Shown here piece by piece: positions 8,309 through 16,201 of a stretch of DNA of 64,000 nt (the first letter of the stretch is position 1; every line of letters begins with the position of its first letter). The translations under genes were made by a program, and so were the position numbers. The notes beneath the pieces were generated by a model that saw nothing but the letters and a program-made list of their open reading frames with translations, made no database searches and had not been told where the DNA came from. The stretch spans positions 26,870 through 90,869 of the forward strand of contig NZ_JAJDOO010000019.1 of assembly GCF_020595055.1 (NCBI RefSeq), given 5' to 3'. The DNA is from Desulfosporosinus shakirovi (lineage in GTDB: Bacteria > Bacillota > Desulfitobacteriia > Desulfitobacteriales > Desulfitobacteriaceae).

Positions 8309-9226
8309 TCACATCTTTGAATTGACCAGTTTCTCCAGTTCCCTGCCGATAAAGGCGATGGAGACTACCATCAAGCTAATTGCCGTGATGGGACTCACAA
8401 CCCACCATTTCCAAAATTCTGTGAAGTAAATTCCCTTAAAGTTAATGGCATGATTAAGAATAAGGCCCCAGCTTTTGGACAGAGGATCTCCGAGACCGAG
8501 AAAGGCCAGTCCGGCTTCAGCCACTATGGCTCTTCCCATCAGGCGAATCATGCTTACCAGGACTAAGGGCAGAAGGCTTGGCAAAAAATGCACTCTTATC
8601 AAGTGCCAGACACCTGCACCATAGCTCTTTGCCGCTCTGACATAGTGCTCCTGCTTGATAGACAGAATTTTGGAACGCACAATCCTGGCGGGTTCTGTCC
8701 AGGAAAAAAGGGCCAGCACCAAGATAACATTCTTCAGACTGGGACCAAAAAAAGCACCCAACACAATCATCATAGGCAGCTCAGGCAAAACAATGATCAA
8801 ATCCGTAAGGCGCATGATCACTTTATCGACAGTCCCTCCGGCGTAACCCGAAACAACGCCAATCAGGCTTCCTCCTACTCCCGCCAATAGTGCTGTCCCC
8901 CACCCTACCATAAGGCTTACCCTTGCTCCATAGCAAATCTGGGCCCAGAGATCAATTCCCAGGTCATCTGTCCCCAGCCAATGGCTTTTTCCCGGGGCTT
9001 CCAGGGCATAACCTGAAGGGAGATTGTTGGAAAACAGGGATAAATGCTCCGCAAAAATACCCATCATGACGATTATAGCGGCTACAACAAGAGCGGCCTT
9101 GCCTATTGGCGAGAATTTTTTCACAGCCCTCACCAGTAAATGTAATCCGGCAAACTTACTCTGACCATGCTCAGAGCCGGTATTGATCATAGGCAAATTA
9201 CTGTTCAGCATTTTTTTATCCATCAT
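8309..9226 (-). CDS. DppC/NikC-type ABC permease
   Basis: This is a 305-residue membrane protein with the N-terminal OppC segment and the BPD_transp_1 core: WLGTDDLGIDLWAQICYGAR around residue 85, the coupling-loop motif EPARIVRSKILSIKQEHYVRAAKSYGA-like region near 190, and about six membrane helices. It should pair with the DppB/NikB-type permease encoded just upstream, with which it overlaps by 11 nt (9216-9226). The ATPase gene follows after 13 bp. Operon position suggests import of a metal or a small chelate rather than of bulk peptides. Confidence 0.9.
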   Translation of the reverse strand: MMDKKMLNSNLPMINTGSEHGQSKFAGLHLLVRAVKKFSPIGKAALVVAAIIVMMGIFAEHLSLFSNNLPSGYALEAPGKSHWLGTDDLGIDLWAQICYGARVSLMVGWGTALLAGVGGSLIGVVSGYAGGTVDKVIMRLTDLIIVLPELPMMIVLGAFFGPSLKNVILVLALFSWTEPARIVRSKILSIKQEHYVRAAKSYGAGVWHLIRVHFLPSLLPLVLVSMIRLMGRAIVAEAGLAFLGLGDPLSKSWGLILNHAINFKGIYFTEFWKWWVVSPITAISLMVVSIAFIGRELEKLVNSKM

Positions 9227-10208
9227 AATAATTCACCCTGGGATCCAATTTCTTATAAACAGTATCCGCCAGCAGATTCATGCTCAACACCAATACAGCC
9301 ACAAATAAAAAGATCCCTTGAATCAATACATAATCCCGAAGCATGACAGCTTCCCTCATCAAACGGCCAAGTCCGGGATAGCTGAAAACGTTTTCCACCA
9401 GAACTGCACCGCCAAACATAGCACCCAAACTGAGAAAGACTCGGGTAATCACAGGCAGGAGAGCATTCTTCAGAGCATGACGAAAAATAATCCGAACTCT
9501 TGCTAAGCCTTTAGCCCTGGCTGTCCGCATGTAATCCTTGGCCAGAACTTCTAACATACTGTTGCGGGAAAGAAGATAAAACCCTCCGACCCTGGTGAGT
9601 GAAAGTGTCAGAACCGGTAAAAAAGCATGGTGAAGGATATCTTTGACCCTTTCCAAAGAGGTATCATACTGGGCGAAGGAACTCATGCCTCCAAAGAGGG
9701 GAAACCAACCGAACTGACCTGCGAGTATGAAGAGCAGCAGTATCCCCACCAAAAAAGCAGGTATCTCGGATATTGTAATCATGAGAAAATATAATAACTT
9801 GTCCAAGAGACTGTCCCGGTACCAAGCGGAGCCCCCCCCCATCATCGTCCCTGCCACAGTGCTGATCAGAATGGCTCCCAGCACAATCCCCACAGTCCAG
9901 AGCAGTCTCTTGCCAATCATCTCCAGGACACTTACATTGTAATAGATGCTGTACCCTATGTCCCCCCGGCAAAGATTAACCAAATAGTGTCCATACTGGA
10001 CGGGAAGGGGTTTATCCAGACCGTAATAGGCTTTATACTTGTCGATCTGCTCCTGGCTGTAGGAAATAAAGACCTGCCCCTCCTCCTCAGCAGACAAGAA
10101 CGTAAAGGGGTCCCCCGGCATCAGCCGGGGAATCATAAAATTCAGGGTAATAATCAGCAGGAATGTCATGAGATATTCCGTCCACTTCCAAAGCATCCTC
10201 TTTTTCAT
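9216..10208 (-). CDS. DppB/NikB-type ABC permease
   Basis: The product has 330 residues and starts with the typical first helix (YLMTFLLIITLNFMIPRLMPGDP). The family loop YSQEQIDKYKAYYGLDKPL follows near residue 55, and the conserved DYMRTARAKGLARVRIIFRHAL motif near 225 contacts the ATPase. About six membrane helices can be seen. The gene begins 3 bp after the binding-protein gene. A run of nine C (9833-9841 region) lies within it and the frame is intact there. Confidence 0.9.
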   Translation of the reverse strand: MKKRMLWKWTEYLMTFLLIITLNFMIPRLMPGDPFTFLSAEEEGQVFISYSQEQIDKYKAYYGLDKPLPVQYGHYLVNLCRGDIGYSIYYNVSVLEMIGKRLLWTVGIVLGAILISTVAGTMMGGGSAWYRDSLLDKLLYFLMITISEIPAFLVGILLLFILAGQFGWFPLFGGMSSFAQYDTSLERVKDILHHAFLPVLTLSLTRVGGFYLLSRNSMLEVLAKDYMRTARAKGLARVRIIFRHALKNALLPVITRVFLSLGAMFGGAVLVENVFSYPGLGRLMREAVMLRDYVLIQGIFLFVAVLVLSMNLLADTVYKKLDPRVNYYDG

Positions 10209-10211
10209 GGC

Positions 10212-11825
10212 CTATTTCACATCAACAAAGGATATTTTGGAGTGGGTAACATTGTGATGGTCAAACATGTATTTCCAGCCCTCATACTTGGCAGGCTTGT
10301 ACACTACATAGCCGGTAGTGTTGATCAGAGGAAGAAGAGGGATTTCCTGGGCAATGAGCTCCTGCAGTTTGAGGACGATCTCCTTCCTCTTTTGCTGATC
10401 CATTTCATAAAGTTGAGCCTCGGCTAACCTTTCAAGCTCGGGATTGCTGTACCCTGGTATGCCTGTGACGCTACCCGGGGCTGATGCTTCCCTGGTATAG
10501 ACAGTTCTCAGCACATCCGCATCATTGCCTAAACCCCCTCCGCTGTTCAAAACCAATTCATAGTCATCTTTTTTAACAGCGGCATCCCTTGTTTTAGTGT
10601 CGACGCTCTTAATCTCCAGCTCGATTCCTGCCTTAGCCAGACTTATTTTCATCAGCTCGGCAATGCGGATTTCTTCATTAGAATTGCCAAGCAACAGCTT
10701 GAAGCGCAGGGTTTTCCCGGCCAGCAGTTGTTTGCTCTTCTCCAGATCGAATTCATAGTTCTTCACCTCGGGGTTATACCAGATGTGCTCTGCAGACAGG
10801 TAACCGGCACTGGCCGGTACTGCCGCGCCTCGGAACACTTTCTCCGCTAATTCCTGCTCATCAATGGCATAGGCCAGAGCCTGGCGGATTTGCAAATCCT
10901 TTAATTCACTTCGTCTTTCCATATTGAGCAACAAACGATATCCGAAAAAGGAGGGATTCTCCAGGACCTTATAGTCCGGCTTGTCTTGGTACTTCGCCAA
11001 AATATCCGGGGTTATCTCGGCAATATCTAAGCCCCCTTGTTCAAAGGCCAGCACAATATTGTTAGCGGCGGCAGAGTTTCCGGAGGCAGAAATAGGCAAA
11101 AATCGGATCACTTCCGCACTCGGCTGGGGACCCCAGTACTCTTGGAAGGCTTCAAATTTATACATTCCCTGCTCTTTGTCATACTCTTTTAAGACATAGG
11201 GGCCGGAGCCGATGAGGGCTTCCTTGGTCATATTTTTCTGAGGCTCAGTCACCTCTTTCCAGATATGTTCAGGTATGATCCTGGTCGCGCCTATCTTTCC
11301 AAGGGCCACGGCCAAGGGAAATTCTACGGTTATTTTGACGGTTTTCGGATTCAAAACCTCAATTTTCTCAATGAAGCTCTTTCCATCAATCAGTGTTTCA
11401 TTAGCAACGGGAGGATATTTGGCAAAGTATTCAAAGGAGAACTTTACATCCTCTGCCGTTAAAGGTTGTCCATCCTGCCATTGCACATTGTCCCGGAGTG
11501 TGAAGATGTATTCCTTTCCGTCAGAAGATATCTCCCACTTCTCCGCAAGCCAGGAAATTGGGCCTTTCTCCCCTCGTTCCAGCAGACTGTCAAAAACCAA
11601 CCACATCTTGGAAAAACCCGGCCCCCTGGAGCTGTGGGTGAAGGGAGAGGGATAACCATTATCCCCGCCAGGCAGGTTTAGGACCTCTACTTTTGCAGAT
11701 CCTGAGGAGGTGGGGTCAGTCCCCGCCGAAGCCGATTCGAAAGGCTTCCCACATCCGGCAGCAGTAAGAGTAACTGCCGCAATTAACGTGACTGCTGCAA
11801 GCTTTTTGAAATATCCTTTCCACAT
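10212..11825 (-). CDS. peptide/nickel-type substrate-binding lipoprotein (SBP_bac_5)
   Basis: The ATG at 11825, with GGAGGAG 9 nt upstream, gives 537 residues and a lipoprotein signal ending LTAAGC near residue 25; an earlier in-frame codon at 11861 lies inside the methyltransferase end region and lacks a ribosome binding site. The SBP_bac_5 landmarks are WLAEKWEISSDGKEYIFTLR, WQDGQPLTAEDVKFSFEY and LQIRQALAYAIDEQELAEKVF. The protein should bind ligand at the cell surface and feed the permeases at 8309-10208. Its operon is cobalamin-riboswitch controlled and opens with a methyltransferase, so the ligand may be a metal chelate. NikA, opine-metallophore and peptide binders all share this fold. 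Confidence 0.88.
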   Translation of the reverse strand: MWKGYFKKLAAVTLIAAVTLTAAGCGKPFESASAGTDPTSSGSAKVEVLNLPGGDNGYPSPFTHSSRGPGFSKMWLVFDSLLERGEKGPISWLAEKWEISSDGKEYIFTLRDNVQWQDGQPLTAEDVKFSFEYFAKYPPVANETLIDGKSFIEKIEVLNPKTVKITVEFPLAVALGKIGATRIIPEHIWKEVTEPQKNMTKEALIGSGPYVLKEYDKEQGMYKFEAFQEYWGPQPSAEVIRFLPISASGNSAAANNIVLAFEQGGLDIAEITPDILAKYQDKPDYKVLENPSFFGYRLLLNMERRSELKDLQIRQALAYAIDEQELAEKVFRGAAVPASAGYLSAEHIWYNPEVKNYEFDLEKSKQLLAGKTLRFKLLLGNSNEEIRIAELMKISLAKAGIELEIKSVDTKTRDAAVKKDDYELVLNSGGGLGNDADVLRTVYTREASAPGSVTGIPGYSNPELERLAEAQLYEMDQQKRKEIVLKLQELIAQEIPLLPLINTTGYVVYKPAKYEGWKYMFDHHNVTHSKISFVDVK

Positions 11826-11845
11826 ATGTGTAATCTCCTCCTTAT

Positions 11846-12661
11846 TTACTTGTTTTTCCAATACAGCCAGACAGTTTTTGATTGGAAACGATCCTTGACA
11901 ATTCCACCCTCTGAGATTGTCGTCAAATACTGCTTGATCTCCTGTTTCTCCTCGCTGCTTAGTTCATTTTTCCCTTGGAATTGAGAACAGTAATAGCTGA
12001 AAGCATCTTCAAGAGACCGGACATTTTCTCTTTTCATGTCGTAATAGGCCAGCTCCGGATAAATTCCGGCTTGCCAGAGGCTATTGAAGCTGCAGTACAC
12101 ATTCCTGCCATAATCGATGACCCTCGGCTCCCGCTTTAAGACATCTTTTTCGATTTGTTCTTTAACCTGTTCATGTCTGTCTAAGTGTCCGCTCATGAAG
12201 CAATAGCCCTTGGAAACATTGATCAGTTTCTCAAGGCTTTTTCTGCTGTTAATAGCAGGACTCATGATCGCCGCCGCAAAATCAAACTTTTTTCTCCAGC
12301 CCAAGGCATCTATATCAATTCCTTCCCAAGGCATTTCTAAAAATTCTACATTTCTTACCCCTTCTTCCGCTGCATTTTGTCGAGCCAATTCCAACATCTT
12401 AGGGGAAAAATCCAGCGCTGTCACACTTTTTGCTGTTTTGGAGAACTCCAGGGCATATTTCCCCGCCCCACAGCCGATATCAATGACATCATACCCCTGA
12501 TTAAGCATCCCTTTGTCCATAAAGAACTTGATAACATTTCTGACCATTTCCTGAGACTTATTTTCCTTAAACTCCTTGGCCCTAAAGTCCCACCCCATCC
12601 TGCTTTCTTCCATGGAAGCCTGGTCCTTGCTCCAGAGCTTATCAAAATACTCAAAATCCAT
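11846..12661 (-). CDS. class I SAM-dependent methyltransferase, paralogue of 14640-15461
   Basis: The 271-residue product has motif I VIDIGCGAGKYALEFS (about 64-79) and TALDFSPKMLELAR (about 88-101). It is collinear over its whole length with the methyltransferase at 14640-15461: both start with YYADLW/YFDKLW-like sequence, share SKGYCF, VRSLEDAFSYY/VRSLEEAHSYY and end in KTVWLYW/KTAWIYW. It is the first gene of the riboswitch-controlled operon that continues into the peptide/nickel-type ABC genes 20 bp later. A methyltransferase with an importer and B12 control suggests modification of a corrinoid, a metallophore or a metal-site ligand; the substrate is unknown. Confidence 0.88.
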   Translation of the reverse strand: MDFEYFDKLWSKDQASMEESRMGWDFRAKEFKENKSQEMVRNVIKFFMDKGMLNQGYDVIDIGCGAGKYALEFSKTAKSVTALDFSPKMLELARQNAAEEGVRNVEFLEMPWEGIDIDALGWRKKFDFAAAIMSPAINSRKSLEKLINVSKGYCFMSGHLDRHEQVKEQIEKDVLKREPRVIDYGRNVYCSFNSLWQAGIYPELAYYDMKRENVRSLEDAFSYYCSQFQGKNELSSEEKQEIKQYLTTISEGGIVKDRFQSKTVWLYWKNK

Positions 12662-12823
12662 TTATTTTATCTCCTTTTAGGTGTTTGATTTTCCAACTGG
12701 TAGTTATACTTTCTGCCTAGACCCCCATGCCGCTGCTCCGGCGCCAACAGATGATGAAAAGCAGACTCGGGTCGGGCTGTGCAGCATCCGCAGAGAATAA
12801 TAAGTATTCTTTTTCAGAGTAAA

Positions 12824-12852
12824 ATAAAAAACCCTTCACCAATAGAAGGGTT
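12824..12852 (-). terminator. cobalamin-riboswitch expression-platform terminator
   Basis: On the minus strand AACCCTTCT pairs with AGGGTT across ATTGGTGA, followed by TTTTATTTT. It sits between the aptamer at 12935-13100 and the methyltransferase start at 12661. Confidence 0.82.
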
Positions 12853-12934
12853 AAGAGCTTAATCCGTATCAGGCAACAACAGCACTCCTGACAACACAGG
12901 CACACCCCCTAACAATCCCGTAGGTAGTTTGATC

Positions 12935-13100
12935 TTTGGCATAAGCAGGTCTCCTGGCTTAAGATCATTATCTATTCACGTCTTCCCGAAAAATACTTTC
13001 CAGTGACATTTGTGAAAAGACTCCCTTTTACAGTGGCGGGTACCGCGTCAGCTTCCACTGACTTCCCTTTTCAATTCTTTCTCTCAAGAAAGAATCACTT
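12935..13100 (-). promoter_or_regulatory. cobalamin riboswitch aptamer of the methyltransferase/ABC operon
   Basis: The minus strand shows AAAGGGAAGTCAGTGGAAGC, GACGCGGTACCCGCCACTG, GTCACTGGAAAG, GGGAAGACGTG and the B12 box AGCCAGGAGACC (12947-12960). Its 3' half is very similar to the orphan riboswitch at 39738-39893, so the two leaders look like duplicates. Confidence 0.93.
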
Positions 13101-13306
13101 ATCCCTATATTCAGTTAATTTCATCTTACCATAAAACTACAAAATATGTATAGTCCGAACTATTTTTTCAGAAAACAGTTTCTGGGAAATACTCGGCAAG
13201 GCAAGTATCTTGGTCATTCTCATATATCTTCCGCAAACCTATTGTTTCCACGAATGTTTTTCCCTGTATATTCACTCACCTTTAGATTTATCAAATACTG
13301 TAAATC

Positions 13307-13804
13307 TTAGGCCTTTTGCCGTAAAAGAAGGTTATAAAGATTATTTACATATTTCAATGTTTCTTCATCATCTATATTAAGATATGAGACCGTTCTGTCA
13401 TTTCCTGACATGGTCTTGACATCATTCAAGATTAACTCCTTCTCTGAGAGTAGTACCGCAGATGATTTTATTATATGAGAGTCATTCTCCAGCGTAATAA
13501 TGTAAGTAGATTCTTGTAATACTCTTTCCCCGTTATCCATTAGCGCAATTTCTTGCTCTGGGCTTAATTTTACTACCTTCACTTTTGCTAAATCTATAAT
13601 TGTTTGATTAATAATATTTTTATCCGATACTGTTATGTTACCAACTTTAGAATTCTCAATTATCATTTCTGTTATTTGTAATTTATCAATTGGATTTATT
13701 TTATCAGTTGTTAGGACTTCTGCATCCCTATTACATCCTAATAATAAAAGTAATGATAAAATTGCTAAGACTGCAAAGCTGCTAATTCTCTCCAAATCTG
13801 ACAC
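13307..13804 (-). CDS. putative lipoprotein, function unknown
   Basis: About 162-165 residues. The N-terminus has a hydrophobic helix ending in LLLLGC, a good lipobox, so the mature protein would be anchored outside the membrane. GTG at 13804 sits right on the GAGGTG site; a TTG nine bases later has better spacing and may be the true start. The rest is a mixed alpha/beta domain (VGNITVSDKNIINQTIIDL, QESTYIITLENDSHII) ending in RTVSYLNIDDEETLKYVNN. I do not recognise a family. It is monocistronic, upstream of and divergent from the FmdE operon. Confidence 0.6.
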   Translation of the reverse strand: MSDLERISSFAVLAILSLLLLLGCNRDAEVLTTDKINPIDKLQITEMIIENSKVGNITVSDKNIINQTIIDLAKVKVVKLSPEQEIALMDNGERVLQESTYIITLENDSHIIKSSAVLLSEKELILNDVKTMSGNDRTVSYLNIDDEETLKYVNNLYNLLLRQKA

Positions 13805-14017
13805 CTCTTCTTCCGTACATGTTTATATTCGGGCTTGGGCCATAGTCTATCAGGCGGCGTGCCATGCCCGATTCTCTATCCGGACATTTCTTGTTGATTT
13901 TGTCTCCGAGACAAAATCTACTTAATTTATTTATTTCGGACATATGTCTAGCAGGAATTCAGGAGCTGTTGTAGAAGATAACTGTATCTAAGCTCCCAAG
14001 ATCATGAAGATGTTGGT
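13805..14017. other. intergenic region between lipoprotein and FmdE operon
   Basis: No gene is supported here. The promoter for the FmdE operon must lie in this stretch or just beyond it, but I see no convincing -35/-10 pair. Confidence 0.3.
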
Positions 14018-14069
14018 AAAGACCATGGAGGTCTGACTTTGATAGGTCAGTTTTCTCTTGGTCTTTTTT
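14018..14069 (+). promoter_or_regulatory. CCATGGAGGT hairpin-terminator motif, copy F
   Basis: The plus strand reads AAAGACCATGGAGGTCTGAC, a loop, GGTCAGTTTTCTCTTGGTC and TTTTTT. Outer stem AAAGACCA/TGGTCTTT and inner stem CTGAC/GTCAG are both present. It ends 35 bp before the FmdE start codon. Confidence 0.78.
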
Positions 14070-14104
14070 AATTTTTTTATAAAGTAAAAAGGGGGATTGA
14101 ATTT

Positions 14105-14635
14105 ATGTGTAGAGTGCAAACATTGTGGGAAAAAGCGGTAGAATTTCACGGACATGAGTGCCCAGGTCTGGCGATCGGCTATAAAGCTTGTGAAGCAGCC
14201 ATTAAGAAGCTGGGTATTCGGTTTTCTGCGGATGAAGAAATTGTCTGTGTCACTGAAAACGACGCTTGCGGAGTTGATGCTGTACAGGTAATTACGGGCT
14301 GTACTTTTGGAAAGGGGAATCTTTTGTACAAAGGCACAGGCAAAATGGCCTTCAGCTTTTTTAACCGCTCCAATGGCGAAAGCCTGAGAATGATAGTAAA
14401 GCCTTTAAATGAAGAAATGGATCGCCGGCAACGTCAAGAATACCTTCTGAACTCACCTGCCGAAGAACTTTTTAACTTCTCCAAGCCGTCCTTTGATTTG
14501 CCCGAAAAGGCCAGACTCTTTACTACCGTAATTTGTGAGAATTGCGGAGAAGGAGCTCCCGAGCACAAGATGCGAATCAATGACGGCAAAAAAGTGTGCC
14601 TGGACTGCTTCAAGGACTATTCGAGAGGGTGGTAA
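14105..14635 (+). CDS. FmdE/FwdE-family protein with C-terminal zinc-ribbon-like cysteines
   Basis: The product has 176 residues. The FmdE domain begins with the signature FHGHECPGLAIGYKA (residues 14-28) and continues with VTENDACGVDAVQVITGCTFGKG-like sequence (about 50-72), where the His and Cys residues are the likely metal site. The C-terminus carries CENCGE and CLDC (about 144-170), a four-Cys zinc-ribbon as in many bacterial FmdE proteins. The family is named from formylmethanofuran dehydrogenase, but the bacterial members often occur without that enzyme and near metal or corrinoid transporters, where a metal-binding role is proposed. The methyltransferase gene follows 4 bp after the stop. 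Copy F of the hairpin-terminator controls the pair. Confidence 0.9.
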   Translation: MCRVQTLWEKAVEFHGHECPGLAIGYKACEAAIKKLGIRFSADEEIVCVTENDACGVDAVQVITGCTFGKGNLLYKGTGKMAFSFFNRSNGESLRMIVKPLNEEMDRRQRQEYLLNSPAEELFNFSKPSFDLPEKARLFTTVICENCGEGAPEHKMRINDGKKVCLDCFKDYSRGW

Positions 14636-14639
14636 AGAG

Positions 14640-15461
14640 ATGGATATACAATATTACGCCGATCTGTGGAGCGAAGGAAAGGTTGCCAGGGCCTCAGCGA
14701 CGGCCTTTTGGGACAATCGGGCCGATGAGTTCAATAAATTAGTTTCCCCAAAAACTTCTGACCAACGAATTGGGAAAATGCTTGGATTCATGTCTGATCA
14801 TAATCTTTTTGCTAAAAACAGCAGTGTTCTGGACATAGGTTGCGGCCCGGGAGGATTTGCCGTTGAATTTGCTAAGACATCCCGTGACGTTACCGGCCTG
14901 GACATATCCTCTAAAATGCTGGACCATGCCCATGAAAATGCTGCCGCCGCCAACCTGACCAATATCTCCTTTAAAAACTTAAATTGGGATGACGTCAACC
15001 TTGAGGAATACGGTTGGAAAAAACGATTTGACTTAGTTACAGCCATCAACAGCCCAGGAATTCATGATCAAGTCACCCTGGAAAAGATGATCGCTGCCAG
15101 TAAGGGCTACTGTTTTTTGTCTAATTTTGTGAGTCGTTCCGACTCTGTTCAGGACGTTATTCGCGCGGAAATCCTTCAGCTTAAAGATCCAAAATTTTAT
15201 GTTAATACAGTCTACTGTATTTTTAATATTCTTTGGCTAATGGGGTATCATCCCCACATTACCTATGTGGATACTGATCGAGAGCATGTCCGCTCACTCG
15301 AAGAAGCACATAGTTATTATGGCACACTTTTCGAACTTAAAAATGGCCCCGCTGATGATCAAAACAAGCTAATTAAGAATTATCTCGAACATATCTCTCC
15401 TGATGGATTTGTGAGAGAGAGGGTTCAGACAAAAACTGCTTGGATCTATTGGAATGTCTGA
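14640..15461 (+). CDS. class I SAM-dependent methyltransferase in an FmdE operon
   Basis: The start ATG at 14640 lies just after the FmdE stop, with GAGAGGGTGG upstream; a longer open frame back to 14535 overlaps the FmdE gene and is not needed. The 273-residue product has motif I VLDIGCGPGGFAVEFA and TGLDISSKMLDHA. It is clearly paralogous to the protein at 11846-12661 (matching YADLW start, SKGYCF, REHVRSLEEAHSYY and a KTAWIYW end). The same enzyme type thus occurs once under a cobalamin riboswitch and once under the CCATGGAGGT motif, which suggests two control inputs to one kind of chemistry. The substrate is unknown. Confidence 0.88.
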   Translation: MDIQYYADLWSEGKVARASATAFWDNRADEFNKLVSPKTSDQRIGKMLGFMSDHNLFAKNSSVLDIGCGPGGFAVEFAKTSRDVTGLDISSKMLDHAHENAAAANLTNISFKNLNWDDVNLEEYGWKKRFDLVTAINSPGIHDQVTLEKMIAASKGYCFLSNFVSRSDSVQDVIRAEILQLKDPKFYVNTVYCIFNILWLMGYHPHITYVDTDREHVRSLEEAHSYYGTLFELKNGPADDQNKLIKNYLEHISPDGFVRERVQTKTAWIYWNV

Positions 15462-15496
15462 TTTGTGAATTGTTTTGCTTTCAGATTGATAATAGT

Positions 15497-15718
15497 TTAT
15501 GGCCAAAGTTCTTCACCATTTTTATCTAAGAAATGATATTCAAAATAACTACTGCTGTTCTGCGTCAATAAATCCAAATAATAAACTTGATTCGGAGGGT
15601 TTTCCACATAAACTGTCGGTTCATCTTTCGGACCCATATCGGCATAGGAGGGTGTTGGAAAAACGATCACAAGCAGGCAGCTGATAAAAGCAGCCAGTAG
15701 CAGTTTCTTTCTTTTCAT
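15497..15718 (-). CDS. small exported protein, probably shortened
   Basis: With the ATG at 15718 (GGAGG 6 nt upstream) the product has 73 residues. It has a clear signal peptide (KRKKLLLAAFISCLLVIVF) cut after SYA, then DMGPKDEPTVYVENPPNQVYYLDLL. Exported clostridial proteins that begin ADMGPKP after the signal peptide are usually much longer, with a membrane domain at the end, so this may be an N-terminal remnant. A 15-bp direct repeat starts just upstream of the ribosome binding site (15731-15745). Confidence 0.5.
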   Translation of the reverse strand: MKRKKLLLAAFISCLLVIVFPTPSYADMGPKDEPTVYVENPPNQVYYLDLLTQNSSSYFEYHFLDKNGEELWP

Positions 15719-15893
15719 AACGAACCTCCATAAAATACAAATTATCTTCCTTCGCTTTTTATACAACTGCGAAGGAATACAATACCCAAATACTTTAACA
15801 ATTGTTGGTTATCCTTAGTCATAATAAATTTTCTCCTCAATCAACCTCTTTTTTACTTCTCCAAAGAAAAGCTCCGACATGATTAAGCTTATA

Positions 15894-15965
15894 ACGTCCA
15901 GAGGGTTTGCGACGTCGGGTTACTACCTTCATATTCTCTCCGATGTTGCAAACCCTCTGTTAGGC
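15894..15965. repeat. inverted-repeat element, similar to 32395-32475
   Basis: AACGTCC opens the element; CAGAGGGTTTGC (from about 15898) pairs perfectly with GCAAACCCTCTG near the right end, followed by TTAGGC. A relative at 32395-32475 shares AACGTCC, CTAC-TTCATA and GCAAA-CCCTCTGTTA. Each has the sequence GCGAAGGAATAC near by on the left. The layout recalls integron attC sites, but I see no integrase gene. Confidence 0.45.
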
Positions 15966-16054
15966 AAACCGCCGTGGGAACAGGCGGCTACTCTTTAAGC
16001 CTTTCCACCATATATCCAGCAATCCGGCTCGCGTTTTGACTGCATTTCTCCTTC

Positions 16055-16102
16055 ACGTAGCAGGTCAAATTCGCCCACGTAGGCGAATTTGACCTGCTAC
16101 GT
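16055..16102. repeat. perfect 21-bp inverted repeat
   Basis: ACGTAGCAGGTCAAATTCGCC (16055-16075, first 20 bases shown plus C) is repeated inverted at 16082-16102 with a 6-base loop. It has no T run, so it is not a typical terminator. The inner part GCAGGTCAAATTCG recurs near 25956. Confidence 0.7.
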
Positions 16103-16201
16103 AAAGAGCCTGCCAACGCCACTGAGATCGCCCCGGTGACTGAAGGAAGCCAAGGATCTGTATCAGCATGGGGAATGGGGCACCTAAAATACAAATTATG
16201 C

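Larger units (their letters stand above)
15731..16199. repeat. segment bounded by 15-bp direct repeats
   Basis: TAAAATACAAATTAT occurs at 15731-15745 and again, identical, at 16185-16199. Between the copies are two strong inverted repeats (15898-15961 and 16055-16102) and no credible gene; the 74-codon frame at 15988-16212 runs through the hairpin. The arrangement looks like an inserted non-coding element with a target duplication, or an insertion that captured the upstream region of one of the flanking genes. Confidence 0.45.

Noticed and set aside
12717..12905. 62-codon Cys-rich minus-strand frame
   Set aside because: It crosses the riboswitch terminator; the Cys residues come from the leader sequence.
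14535..14639. N-terminal extension of the methyltransferase
   Set aside because: It overlaps the FmdE gene in another frame; the start at 14640 has a ribosome binding site and aligns with the paralogue.
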